The notes: generated by a model not told the origin, from the sequence alone. A stretch of 7,559 bases of DNA from Acidimicrobiaceae bacterium (GCA_002714485.1 PAXM01000003.1:1-7559), one strand, 5' to 3'; shown: positions 1 through 6,176, counted from the stretch's first letter. Numbers and translations: made by a program.

Positions 1-180
1 TGGTGCCGTGGTGGTGGTTGTCGTAGTGGTGGTGGTTGGTGCCGTGGTGGTGGTTGTCGTAGTGGTGGTGGTTGGTGCCGTGGTGGTGGTTGTCGTAGTG
101 GTGGTGGTTGGTGCCGTGGTGGTGGTCGTCGAGGGTGTGGTGGTTGGTGCCGTGGTGGTGGTCGTCGGGGGTGTGGTGGT
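1..180. repeat. 36-bp tandem repeat, five full units
   Basis: Five consecutive 36-bp units (1-36, 37-72, 73-108, 109-144, 145-180) are followed by a degenerate partial unit from 181. Units 1-3 are identical; units 4 and 5 differ from them at a few positions around the middle. On the minus strand each unit encodes 12 residues: poly-Thr then Ala-Pro in units 1-3, with Pro-Ser or Pro-Pro in the middle of units 4 and 5. The length is a multiple of three, so changes in copy number keep the reading frame. The array probably continues past the left edge. Confidence 0.95.
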
Positions 181-294
181 TGGTGCCGCAGTGGTTGACG
201 CTGAGGTGTTGGCGACTTCACCAGGACCCGATGACCCGCTGCAGCCCCCCACGGTCAGGAGCAAGGCGGCGAGAAATGCGACCGGTCTATACAT
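1..294 (-). CDS. Threonine-rich lipoprotein, N-terminal part (runs off the left edge)
   Basis: The visible 98 residues are the N-terminus; the rest lies beyond position 1. The protein opens with a short n-region (MYRP), a hydrophobic stretch (VAFLAALLLTVGG) and Cys18 in a V-G-G-C lipobox, so it should be exported and lipid-anchored on the outer face of the membrane. After a Gly/Ser-rich piece the chain becomes a spacer of 12-residue repeats of about ten Thr followed by Ala-Pro, the kind of O-glycosylatable linker that separates an anchor from a folded domain. The ATG (294-292) shares its A with the TGA of the upstream methyltransferase gene (TGATG), which suggests translational coupling. A GGAGG lies at 306-310, 11 nt before the start. 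No functional domain is visible, so the function is unknown; a surface lipoprotein or substrate-binding protein is possible. The frame is supported by the signal peptide and the Thr/Ala-Pro periodicity. Confidence 0.72.
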   Translation of the reverse strand, partial: MYRPVAFLAALLLTVGGCSGSSGPGEVANTSASTTAAPTTTPPTTTTTAPTTTPSTTTTTAPTTTTTTTTTTAPTTTTTTTTTTAPTTTTTTTTTTAP

Positions 295-1271
295 CAGGTT
301 CGACGCCTCCGGCGTCCCTCGCGGCTTTTGCGGGCATCGGGGCTGACGGTAGCTGCGCTGATCGGAGGAGCGATATTCGGGACCGGGAGGTCACCATCAA
401 GGACGCCTCGGATGTGGGCGATGTGGTCGGGGGTGCTGCCGCAGCAGGCTCCGATGGCGGAGATACCTGCCTTTCGTAGCCGATGGGCGTGGGCTGAGAG
501 GACCTCCGGGGTGCCGTCGTACTCCAATTTGTCACCCTTCCAGACTGGTATACCAGCGTTCGCCTTGGAGATCACCGGGACGTTGCCGCAGGTAGACCGG
601 ATGGCGGCCACTGCGGCCTCGGTGTCTGCCAGGTTGTTGCCGCAGTTGGCACCGATCCCGACCACACCCAATTCGGCCAGACGGGACCCTGCCTCCTCGC
701 CGGTGACACCCATCATCGTGCGACCGGCCGTGTCGAAGCTCAGGGTGGCCACGATTGGCAGATCTGACGCCGATCGCGCCCCCCGGACCCCTGCCTCAAC
801 TTCCGGCAGGGCGCTCATAGTCTCCAACCACAGGACGTCAGCGCCGCCATCGGTCAGACCTGCAGCCTGCTCGGCGAACGCCTCGGCCGCCGCCTCTTCA
901 GTGAGTTCACCGAGTGGCTCGATGAGCTCACCGGTGGGGCCCATGGAGCCGGCGACGACAATGGGACGGCTGGCCTGATCGGCTGCGGAACGGGCCGCTG
1001 CTACGGCTGCGACATTGAGTTCGTAGGTCTCACTCTCGAGGGAGTGCAGCTTCAGACGGTGTCGGTTTCCGCCGAACGAGTTGGTGAGCACCACGTCGGA
1101 TCCAGCTACTACGTAGCCGCGGTGTATGGCTTGGATTCGTTCAGGGTGGTCGACATTCCACTTCTCAGGAGGGTCGCCGGCTGAAAGCCCTGCTGCGAAG
1201 AGTTGGGTGCCCATGGCGCCGTCAAGGACCAGATATCCATTCGCGGCGAGGAGGTCACTGAAGTCAGCCAC
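294..1271 (-). CDS. bmt: Homocysteine S-methyltransferase, betaine-homocysteine type
   Basis: Zinc-dependent transfer of a methyl group to homocysteine, giving methionine; glycine betaine is the likeliest donor, which would yield dimethylglycine. The 325 residues span one Hcy-binding TIM barrel (S-methyl_trans family): DGAMGTQL at 17-24, NSFGGN at 64-69, GSMGPTGELIEP at 108-119 and GTP near 253. The zinc cysteines are Cys210 (GANCGNN) and the pair Cys276-Cys277 (GACCGSTPDHI). FDTAGRTMMGVT (179-190) looks like the stand-alone bacterial betaine-homocysteine methyltransferases of rhizobia and marine bacteria. There is no cobalamin domain, so it is not a full MetH. The last dozen residues form an Arg/Lys-rich tail beyond the barrel, which is unusual. 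The start is GTG at 1271, 7 nt after a TACGGT box. The stop overlaps the next gene's ATG. S-methylmethionine or another methyl donor cannot be excluded. Confidence 0.8.
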   Translation of the reverse strand: MADFSDLLAANGYLVLDGAMGTQLFAAGLSAGDPPEKWNVDHPERIQAIHRGYVVAGSDVVLTNSFGGNRHRLKLHSLESETYELNVAAVAAARSAADQASRPIVVAGSMGPTGELIEPLGELTEEAAAEAFAEQAAGLTDGGADVLWLETMSALPEVEAGVRGARSASDLPIVATLSFDTAGRTMMGVTGEEAGSRLAELGVVGIGANCGNNLADTEAAVAAIRSTCGNVPVISKANAGIPVWKGDKLEYDGTPEVLSAHAHRLRKAGISAIGACCGSTPDHIAHIRGVLDGDLPVPNIAPPISAATVSPDARKSREGRRRRRT

Positions 1272-1278
1272 GATTGCG

Positions 1279-1284
1279 ACCGTA
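1279..1284 (-). promoter_or_regulatory. Putative -10 box for a leaderless methyltransferase transcript
   Basis: TACGGT on the minus strand (TAnnnT consensus) ends exactly 7 nt before the GTG start at 1271, and no Shine-Dalgarno-like sequence precedes that start. Transcription would begin at or next to the start codon. I see no clear -35 box. The position matches that of four other boxes in this window. Confidence 0.4.
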
Positions 1285-1309
1285 CTGTTTGGCCATCGAA
1301 GGGATCGGT

Positions 1310-1633
1310 TCAGCCCGTAAGGCGGTCGGTGCAGGTTCGCCCGGCGTTGGTGAGAACGATATCCATGGTCTCATCGCCCATCATGGTGAGGTCGATCACC
1401 TCGTAGTTCTCCGCGACAAGATCGACGGCGCAGGTACAAGCGTCAGCGATACTCAGCTCTGCCTCGAGGAGGGAGGCGACAGAATCCGCCTGTTGCTCGA
1501 GCGCAACAACGCATCTGCCGTGGATGATCTTTGCAACCTCGTCCTTGAACGCGGGCTTTGATCCACATCCCGAAGCGAGGAGAAGGATGGCCATGAGAAT
1601 CGTCATTGGTCTTAGGGATCGGGCTGGATACAT
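1310..1633 (-). CDS. Small cysteine-containing lipoprotein, unknown function
   Basis: This is a 107-residue protein with a lipoprotein signal: an Arg-containing n-region (MYPARSLRP), a hydrophobic core (MTILMAILLL) and L-A-S-G-Cys23. The mature part is short, acidic and mostly helical in appearance. It has four further cysteines at 41, 66, 68 and 101, which could form two disulfides outside the membrane. The family is not one I can name; small actinobacterial lipoproteins with a similar Cys spacing are common and uncharacterised. I chose the ATG at 1633 because the n-region carries positive charge and a TACCCT box lies 8 nt upstream. ATG 1606 (M10 here) would also leave a complete signal peptide, and an in-frame ATG at 1684 would put an unlikely 17 residues in front. 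The gene precedes the methyltransferase by 38 nt on the same strand, so they may be co-transcribed. Confidence 0.6.
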   Translation of the reverse strand: MYPARSLRPMTILMAILLLASGCGSKPAFKDEVAKIIHGRCVVALEQQADSVASLLEAELSIADACTCAVDLVAENYEVIDLTMMGDETMDIVLTNAGRTCTDRLTG

Positions 1634-1641
1634 GGAGCGCA

Positions 1642-1647
1642 AGGGTA
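1642..1647 (-). promoter_or_regulatory. Putative -10 box for the small lipoprotein gene
   Basis: TACCCT on the minus strand lies 8 nt before the ATG at 1633 and there is no evident Shine-Dalgarno site, fitting leaderless expression. The -35 region is not recognisable. This box favours the 1633 start over 1606. Confidence 0.35.
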
Positions 1648-1669
1648 GAGGGCCGCAGCGTGGGAGTGG

Positions 1670-1697
1670 TTGACGTTCCACCATGGCGGAATAGCTG
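1670..1697 (+). promoter_or_regulatory. Possible plus-strand promoter upstream of the structured region
   Basis: TTGACG (1670-1675, five of six consensus -35 positions) is followed after 16 nt by TAGCTG (1692-1697), a weak -10. If used, RNA would start near 1704 and carry all four inverted repeats at 1738-1883 as a leader of about 200 nt ahead of the gene at 1905. The weak -10 keeps confidence low. Confidence 0.2.
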
Positions 1698-1737
1698 AGT
1701 TCTTGCGACAGTGAAGCTGAGGCGCGAGCATCGTGGA

Positions 1738-1883
1738 GACGGGCAACTGGGCGTCAAGGTCCGACGGAAACTCGGGCGCCGCCGTAGGGAGTTGCCCGTC
1801 CGGGAATATCCCGGGATGCACCCGCCTCGAGTTGGAGGCGGGTGTTCCGCGTGAACCGCCGGTAGAGATGCCTCCGACCGGCG
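1738..1883. other. Cluster of four inverted repeats in the 1634-1904 intergenic region
   Basis: Four perfect inverted repeats follow one another. (1) GACGGGCAAC 1738-1747 with GTTGCCCGTC 1791-1800: 10-bp arms, 43-nt gap. (2) CCGGGA 1800-1805 with TCCCGG 1809-1814. (3) CACCCGCCTC 1819-1828 with GAGGCGGGTG 1835-1844: 10-bp arms, 6-nt loop. (4) CGCCGGT 1857-1863 with ACCGGCG 1877-1883. Inside the first gap, 1759-1764 can pair with 1772-1777 (one G-U). No U-tract follows any stem. I could not match it to a riboswitch class. It may be a structured leader RNA, a small RNA, an intrinsic terminator without U-tract, or DNA operators. Confidence 0.45.
1819..1844. terminator. Strong GC stem-loop, possible U-less terminator or attenuator
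   Basis: This perfect 10-bp GC-rich stem with a 6-nt loop (gagttg) is the strongest local hairpin in the window. It lacks a following T-run on either strand, so it is not a standard intrinsic terminator. It lies between divergent genes, where a terminator is not needed unless an RNA is made from this region. Confidence 0.25.
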
Positions 1884-1891
1884 ATACGACG

Positions 1892-1897
1892 TACGCT
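1892..1897 (+). promoter_or_regulatory. Putative -10 box for the 574-residue protein gene
   Basis: TACGCT ends 7 nt before the GTG at 1905, and the sequence between has no purine-rich ribosome site. This fits leaderless transcription starting on the GTG. The inverted repeat at 1857-1883 would then cover the -35 region, a position suited to an operator. Confidence 0.35.
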
Positions 1898-1904
1898 TCC
1901 CGCC

Positions 1905-3629
1905 GTGTCATCGACCAGCCCGATCGTGGCCGACGCACTCCAAGTCGAACTAGCGGCGCGAGCCGACCGCATTCGACCCGCCTCGTACGTCATGCGACCT
2001 GACGTGCTAGGTGCGGCACGCCTGAGCCGGTACAGCTTCAGTCGGACGCTGCTGCGCCGAGCGGTGGCCGACGGGTGGACGGCCGGCCGGGCCCATCAGG
2101 ACCTGGACGCTGAGGGTCGGGGCGAGTCGGTTTACTTCGTAGATACTGGAACGCAGCGGTTCAGTTTCGTGGCGTTCACCACCACCATCGACGAGTCGGC
2201 CCACACCGATCGAGTAATCGCCGACCGCTGGGAGGTGGCGGGTGCCCTAGTCGACGGTGACGTTGATGGCGACCTACTGGCCCGACTGCGCGTCGAGGTG
2301 TCCGAGCAGGAAAGGGGCCGTCTGGATCCGAGGGTCCTGAGCCTCACCCGGGGAAACCGCAGTGTCCGATTCTTCGGCTACTTGGTCGACGAGTTGGCCG
2401 CCGGACGCCAGCCCGACCCCGACCGGGTCGGAGATGCTGGCTACATCCTTCGCAGTACCGCCTTTTACGCCAACGGTAAGTTTGGGATGCGATCGTTTGC
2501 TGGCTATCCCGATGACCATCCGTTCCGGGTTCCATACAGGGCGCAGTTCGTGGCCGCTTGGATGTTTCGGGAGTTGGGCTACGACATGGTCGAGCACTGT
2601 GCTCGGGTCAAGGGAGGCGACCTGGCGGTTGGTTTCGATGAGGATTGGCGCCGCTACTTCGGCCTGGGCAATGCCACCGGCCTTGGGCTGGTGCCCTACG
2701 CGTTCAAACACCCGCGAGTGCTCGACGCTTGGGTGGGGATACGCGAGTTGGCTTTGGCGGACGTGCGCGACCGCGACCTGGTGTCGGCTGACGGAGAACT
2801 GCTTCGGAGCTGGATTGCGCGCGCTCGTCAGCACTTTGCCTCTGGGTCCGACGACGACTGCACGCCGTTCCTGAATTCGCAGGCACTGGTGCCTGTTTTG
2901 GATGACGTAGCCGCTATCTGGGATCAGGTGGCCGCCGAAGCCCGGCCGTACGACGCGCTTTACCGCTGGGCCGAGCAGCAGGGGGCGGAGACCTCCGAAC
3001 TGGTGGTCTCCCTGTTGCTGGAACTCCACGTGGGAGACGATGACCTCTACGACCTGTTTCTTCTGGTCGACGAGCAATCGTCGGCGGATCCGGCGATGTC
3101 GGTCGGTGAGGCCCGGGCGTTACTCGATGAGCGCTTTGACTGGCTGGCTGATCTGGACCTTGGTGGGCCGTCTGCCGATGCTTTCTGGTGGGTGGTCAGT
3201 GACAATACCGAAGAGCCACGACGGGCCCGCCGGAGTCGACTGGCACCGGAGGGCCGTGACGTGGCCGTTGACGTCGCGATTCGGCTTTGGCGGTTCAAGC
3301 ATGCATTGAGCGGGCGGGATGCAGGTGAGTCGGTGGTCGGGGTTTTGGTCGACCATCCTGAGCACCGGGCTGCATTTGAGCGCCTGGTGGCCAGCGACCG
3401 CCGCTACGGAGAGCCTCGCGACAACACGTGTGCCTTGGGTTACCTGCCTCTTCAGATCCAGCGCTTCCAACTAGCGCAGTATGGGATGGACGAGTTCAAG
3501 CCCAAGTCCACAGACTGGCTGCGGGTGACTCTGTTTCAGGGGGCACCTCGCCTTGCCGAGTTGGGGCCCGACACGGCAGATGACTGGGTGCTGCCGGCTC
3601 GACCGGTGGCCCGGAGGGGACGACCATGA
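1905..3629 (+). CDS. Conserved protein of unknown function, 574 residues
   Basis: A long soluble protein with no signal peptide or membrane segment. I recognise no named domain. From memory, similar proteins occur in alphaproteobacteria and actinobacteria near amine or betaine genes, but I know of no assigned activity. The most conserved-looking stretches are RLDPRVLSLTRGNRSVRFF (139-157), YILRSTAFYANGKFG (180-194) and RYFGLGNATGLGLVPYAF (250-267). A further conserved-looking stretch lies near the C-terminus around Lys-Pro-Lys-Ser-Thr-Asp and Phe-Gln-Gly-Ala-Pro. The chain is rich in Arg, Asp and Trp and reads as helical throughout. The start is GTG 1905, chosen for the TACGCT box 7 nt upstream; the next in-frame ATG is 1992, without a ribosome site. 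The stop overlaps the next gene as ATGA (3626-3629), so it is probably the first gene of a three-gene operon. Its job is likely in the same pathway as the downstream genes, but enzyme, scaffold and sensor roles are all open. Confidence 0.85.
   Translation: MSSTSPIVADALQVELAARADRIRPASYVMRPDVLGAARLSRYSFSRTLLRRAVADGWTAGRAHQDLDAEGRGESVYFVDTGTQRFSFVAFTTTIDESAHTDRVIADRWEVAGALVDGDVDGDLLARLRVEVSEQERGRLDPRVLSLTRGNRSVRFFGYLVDELAAGRQPDPDRVGDAGYILRSTAFYANGKFGMRSFAGYPDDHPFRVPYRAQFVAAWMFRELGYDMVEHCARVKGGDLAVGFDEDWRRYFGLGNATGLGLVPYAFKHPRVLDAWVGIRELALADVRDRDLVSADGELLRSWIARARQHFASGSDDDCTPFLNSQALVPVLDDVAAIWDQVAAEARPYDALYRWAEQQGAETSELVVSLLLELHVGDDDLYDLFLLVDEQSSADPAMSVGEARALLDERFDWLADLDLGGPSADAFWWVVSDNTEEPRRARRSRLAPEGRDVAVDVAIRLWRFKHALSGRDAGESVVGVLVDHPEHRAAFERLVASDRRYGEPRDNTCALGYLPLQIQRFQLAQYGMDEFKPKSTDWLRVTLFQGAPRLAELGPDTADDWVLPARPVARRGRP
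3613..3619 (+). promoter_or_regulatory. Ribosome binding site of the M19-like gene
   Basis: GGAGGGG lies 6 nt before the ATG at 3626, inside the end of the preceding gene. It is a strong Shine-Dalgarno site and fixes the start. It contrasts with the first genes of the window's transcription units, which have none. Confidence 0.75.
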
Positions 3630-4579
3630 TTATTGACGGCCTGCAGATCAACGACTGGTCGCGCGATGTGATCGAAGAGGTGCGATCCGGCGGTGTGGAT
3701 GTGGTGCATGCCACCGTTGGGGTGTGGGAGGACATGGCGGGTGCCATGACCCGGATCGGAGCATTTCGCCACCTGTGTCGGCACAATGCCGACCTCATCC
3801 GGATCACCCGGTCGGTTGAGGAGATCCACGAAGCGAAAGCCGACGACGTACTTGCGGTCGTCCTCGGCTTTCAGAACAGTTCGATGCTGGGCGACGACCC
3901 TGAGATGGCTGGAATCTTCGCCGACGTCGGCATTCGGGTGATCCAGATCACCTACAACATCGCCAACCACCTAGGTTCCAGTTGCTGGGAACCCAATGAC
4001 GGGGGACTGACTCGAGCTGGCCACCGGATGGTGTCCGCGCTCAACGACGCGGGGGTACTGGTCGATATTTCACACGTGGGCAATGTGACTGGCCGCGAGA
4101 CGGTCGACGCGTCGTCCCAGCCAATTGCCATTACCCACGGCAATCCGATTGCCTTCTGTGACTCGCCACGGAACAAGCCCGACGAACTGGTCTCCGCGGT
4201 AGCCGACCGGGGCGGGGTGATCGGCTGCACCCTCTACCCGCTGTTCATGGGTGGAGCAGACGTGACCCGGTCCGAGTACTGCGGCATGGTGGCCGCCCTC
4301 TCCGAGCAGATTGGTGTGGAACACGTGGCCATCGGATCTGATGCCGTCCTCGGGTGGAGTCCGGACGCGCTCGGATGGATGCGTAACGGCCGCTGGGATC
4401 GGGCAACAGCCCCATCGGCGGCCCCTTCGTTCCCGCCGTGGCCCGAATGGTTCGACGGCCCCAAGGACTTCGGGAGCCTGTCTGATGGCCTTGACGGAGC
4501 GGGGTTTACGTCGACCGAGCGAGATCTGGTACTCGGGGGAAACTGGCTGCGACTCTTCGGCGAGGTCTTCCCCTCGTGA
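3626..4579 (+). CDS. Divergent M19 (membrane/renal dipeptidase family) protein
   Basis: A 317-residue cytosolic protein with the M19 TIM-barrel layout. The conserved DISH (His150), ITH (His171) and GSD (Asp239) motifs correspond to His198, His219 and Asp288 of renal dipeptidase. Other canonical active-site residues are replaced: the N-terminal DGHxD motif reads IDGLQIND, the bridging Glu of the usual EG motif is Gln83 (GFQN, 81-84), and the substrate-binding His of LTH is Tyr110 (ITYN). Ordinary dipeptidase activity with two zinc ions is therefore doubtful. From memory, the same substitutions occur in an M19 protein of the dimethylglycine (dgc) locus of Pseudomonas aeruginosa, which supports a role in N-methylated amino-acid catabolism, perhaps as a hydrolase or lyase with one metal. 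It overlaps both neighbours by 4 nt (ATGA upstream, GTGA downstream). Family membership is secure; the reaction is unknown. Confidence 0.85.
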   Translation: MIIDGLQINDWSRDVIEEVRSGGVDVVHATVGVWEDMAGAMTRIGAFRHLCRHNADLIRITRSVEEIHEAKADDVLAVVLGFQNSSMLGDDPEMAGIFADVGIRVIQITYNIANHLGSSCWEPNDGGLTRAGHRMVSALNDAGVLVDISHVGNVTGRETVDASSQPIAITHGNPIAFCDSPRNKPDELVSAVADRGGVIGCTLYPLFMGGADVTRSEYCGMVAALSEQIGVEHVAIGSDAVLGWSPDALGWMRNGRWDRATAPSAAPSFPPWPEWFDGPKDFGSLSDGLDGAGFTSTERDLVLGGNWLRLFGEVFPS

Positions 4580-5121
4580 CCGGTGGAGACCAGATGCTGG
4601 TGGCTCCTCGCGAGGTCCACGATCTGGTCTTCCGGTGTGCCCGGATCGCTGGTCTCGACGCCGGTGCTGCTGACCGGGCAGGCCGGAACGTGACCTACTC
4701 TGAGGTGCACTTCGGTGGTGCAGTAGCCACCTTTGCCTCCGTGCTGGCTGATCCACAGCGACTGTTGGCCGAGTACGGGAACGGTCCTGATGCTCTTGTG
4801 CTAGCTGAGGTCGAGGCGAGGGCCAAAGGTATCGGATCGGCGGTCTTCGCTATCGGGGTGCCGCTGGCAGCCCTCGGATCGTGCATAGCCGAAATCACCA
4901 TTCGAGGACTCGGTGTTGAAGGCGTACCTATCGGGGCTACGGGCACCACGCTGGTTGACGTTCTACAGGTCGGTGGTCCGGCTATGCCGGTCGACGATAC
5001 GGCGGGTTCCCGCGCTGCCCGGGAGGGACTGGTTGTCGATAGGGCAGCGTTCAGTGCACTGACGGAGGCCGCCAAGGCTTTCCTGGTCTCCGAGGCGATC
5101 CTCGATGGGATCGAGGACTGA
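4576..5121 (+). CDS. DUF3726-like protein, unknown function
   Basis: A 181-residue soluble protein. The N-terminal part (EVHDLVFRCARIAGLDAGAA and on through RAGRNV) resembles what I remember of DUF3726, small proteins often encoded beside Ldh_2-family oxidoreductases, as here. The middle is rich in Ala, Gly and Val and looks like alternating strand and helix; no catalytic motif is visible. The GTG at 4576 overlaps the M19-like stop (GTGA). An in-frame ATG at 4594, residue 7, is preceded 5 nt away by GGAG (4585-4588) and matches where the homology seems to begin, so it may be the real start. The gene ends 22 nt before the convergent oxidoreductase gene. Its proximity suggests an accessory subunit or partner of that enzyme, which is inference only. 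Confidence 0.7.
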   Translation: MTGGDQMLVAPREVHDLVFRCARIAGLDAGAADRAGRNVTYSEVHFGGAVATFASVLADPQRLLAEYGNGPDALVLAEVEARAKGIGSAVFAIGVPLAALGSCIAEITIRGLGVEGVPIGATGTTLVDVLQVGGPAMPVDDTAGSRAAREGLVVDRAAFSALTEAAKAFLVSEAILDGIED

Positions 5122-5143
5122 TCGGTCGGTTACTCGGCGCTGC

Positions 5144-6163
5144 TCAGCCGTCTGCCAGTTCCAGCACCCGAGCCCAGACGGGACCCTCGACGGACACCGG
5201 ATCGGCCGCTACTCGGCCAGTGCCGGGGAGACGAGCGCCCGGCTGGGAACTGATGCTCTTCCCGAGGGCGGCCAGGCGGTCGTAGAACCCCGCTCCGCTG
5301 TAGGAGTTCGGGTCCACTACGACATAGAACTGTCCCAGGTCATGGGGCTCTCCATCGGTGGTCTTGAGCGGAGGGACCTCGGCACTAAGCCGGCATCCGG
5401 TCATCGCCCCGGCCAGCAGTTCGACCATCAGACTGATCCCGTACCCCTTGTAGCCGCCGGCTGAGACCAGTGAGCCGGCTAGCGCAGCCACCGGGTCAGT
5501 GGTCGGTTTTCCTTCGGAGTCCAGAGCCCAGCCGAGGGGGATCTCTTCACCCGCGGCCGAGGCCATGGTGATTGTTCCAAGGGCTACGGCGCTGGTCGAA
5601 AAGTCAAACTGGAAAGCAATACCCCCGTCGCCGTCAGGAACGGCCATGGCAATCGGGTTGGTGCCCAGCACTGGCACCGAGCCACCCGGTGGAGAGACCC
5701 TCGGCGAAGCGTTGGTAGCCCCGATGGCCAACAGTCCCTCGCAGGCGAACTGCTCGGTGAAGTAGCCGAGCGAGGTGCAGGTATGGGTGTGTTCTACGGA
5801 CATGCCGCAGATTCCGTTGGAACGGGCGGCATCTACTGCCGCCCCGAACCCGGCAGCGAACGCCGATTGGGCGAATCCGAGGCGGCCGTCGACACGCACG
5901 GCGCCCGGCCGATCGACATTCACGACCGGTTCGGCATGGCCGTCAATTCTGCCGGATTCCAGTTGCAGGCAGTAGCTCTCCAGGTAGTACAGGCCGCAGA
6001 TCCGGTTGTGGTTCCCCTCGGCCACCCGAACGGCTCGAGCAACCTCGGCGGCCACGCTGTCGGCTGCTCCATGACGAGCCAAACAGCGGCGTGTGACCTC
6101 TTCGATTTTGTCGAGCGAAAGGCAAAGGGCATCGGAGGAGGATTCAGGCGCGTTGTCAGGCAT
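5144..6163 (-). CDS. Ldh_2-family NAD(P)-dependent oxidoreductase (malate/lactate dehydrogenase-like)
   Basis: A 339-residue member of the Ldh_2 family, which includes malate/sulfolactate and ureidoglycolate dehydrogenases and the delta-1-piperideine/pyrroline-2-carboxylate reductases. Visible landmarks are the catalytic His52 region (EGNHNRICGLYYLESY), SGRID (70-74), LGTNPIA (166-172), the TSAVALGTI segment (189-197) followed by IPLGWALDSEGKPTTDP, and GYKGYGI (237-243). Two positions depart from the family norm: the residue before the catalytic His is Asn51 instead of Ser, and Glu248 stands where Asp is usual after GYKGYG. Together with the oxygenase next door, reduction of a cyclic imino acid or oxidation of a 2-hydroxy acid from a demethylated osmolyte is plausible; the sequence does not decide. 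The ATG at 6163 lies 6 nt after a TACGTT box. It is transcribed away from the oxygenase gene and towards the DUF3726-like gene. Confidence 0.88.
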   Translation of the reverse strand: MPDNAPESSSDALCLSLDKIEEVTRRCLARHGAADSVAAEVARAVRVAEGNHNRICGLYYLESYCLQLESGRIDGHAEPVVNVDRPGAVRVDGRLGFAQSAFAAGFGAAVDAARSNGICGMSVEHTHTCTSLGYFTEQFACEGLLAIGATNASPRVSPPGGSVPVLGTNPIAMAVPDGDGGIAFQFDFSTSAVALGTITMASAAGEEIPLGWALDSEGKPTTDPVAALAGSLVSAGGYKGYGISLMVELLAGAMTGCRLSAEVPPLKTTDGEPHDLGQFYVVVDPNSYSGAGFYDRLAALGKSISSQPGARLPGTGRVAADPVSVEGPVWARVLELADG

Positions 6164-6169
6164 CCGTGA

Positions 6170-6175
6170 AACGTA
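6170..6175 (-). promoter_or_regulatory. Putative -10 box of the Ldh_2-family gene
   Basis: TACGTT on the minus strand ends 6 nt before the ATG at 6163. With a 17-nt spacer its -35 hexamer would be GGACCA (6198-6193), the right arm of the inverted repeat at 6186-6198. No Shine-Dalgarno site is visible, so the transcript may be leaderless. Confidence 0.4.
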
Positions 6176-6176
6176 G

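Noticed and set aside
1..186. Possible CRISPR array
   Set aside because: The units are contiguous without spacers and keep a reading frame, so this is a coding tandem repeat.
8..346. Plus-strand open frame of almost pure valine with Gly-Ala
   Set aside because: It is the antisense of the Thr/Ala-Pro repeat. The minus strand has a start, signal peptide and lipobox in front of the repeat; the plus strand has nothing comparable.
328..978. Long plus-strand open frame
   Set aside because: It lies opposite the methyltransferase, whose zinc motifs fix the true frame; the translation is low-complexity Ala/Ser/Pro without motifs.
1738..1883. Known riboswitch classes (SAM, SAH, glycine, cobalamin, ZTP, guanidine)
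   Set aside because: I looked for the conserved core sequences of each as I remember them and found none in the right order; only the stems are present.
1612..1938. Minus-strand open frames across the intergenic region
   Set aside because: Their translations lack motifs and run through the inverted repeats and into the start of the 1905 gene; no start signal supports them.
2274..3077. 267-codon minus-strand open frame
   Set aside because: It is antisense to the 574-residue gene, has no recognisable motif and no promoter or ribosome site; high GC makes such frames common.
4070..4756. 228-codon minus-strand open frame
   Set aside because: It is opposite the M19-like and DUF3726-like genes; the translation is Arg/Pro/Gly-rich shadow sequence.
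5122..5143. Terminator between the convergent DUF3726-like and Ldh_2 genes
   Set aside because: Only 22 nt with no stem longer than 4 bp and no T-run.
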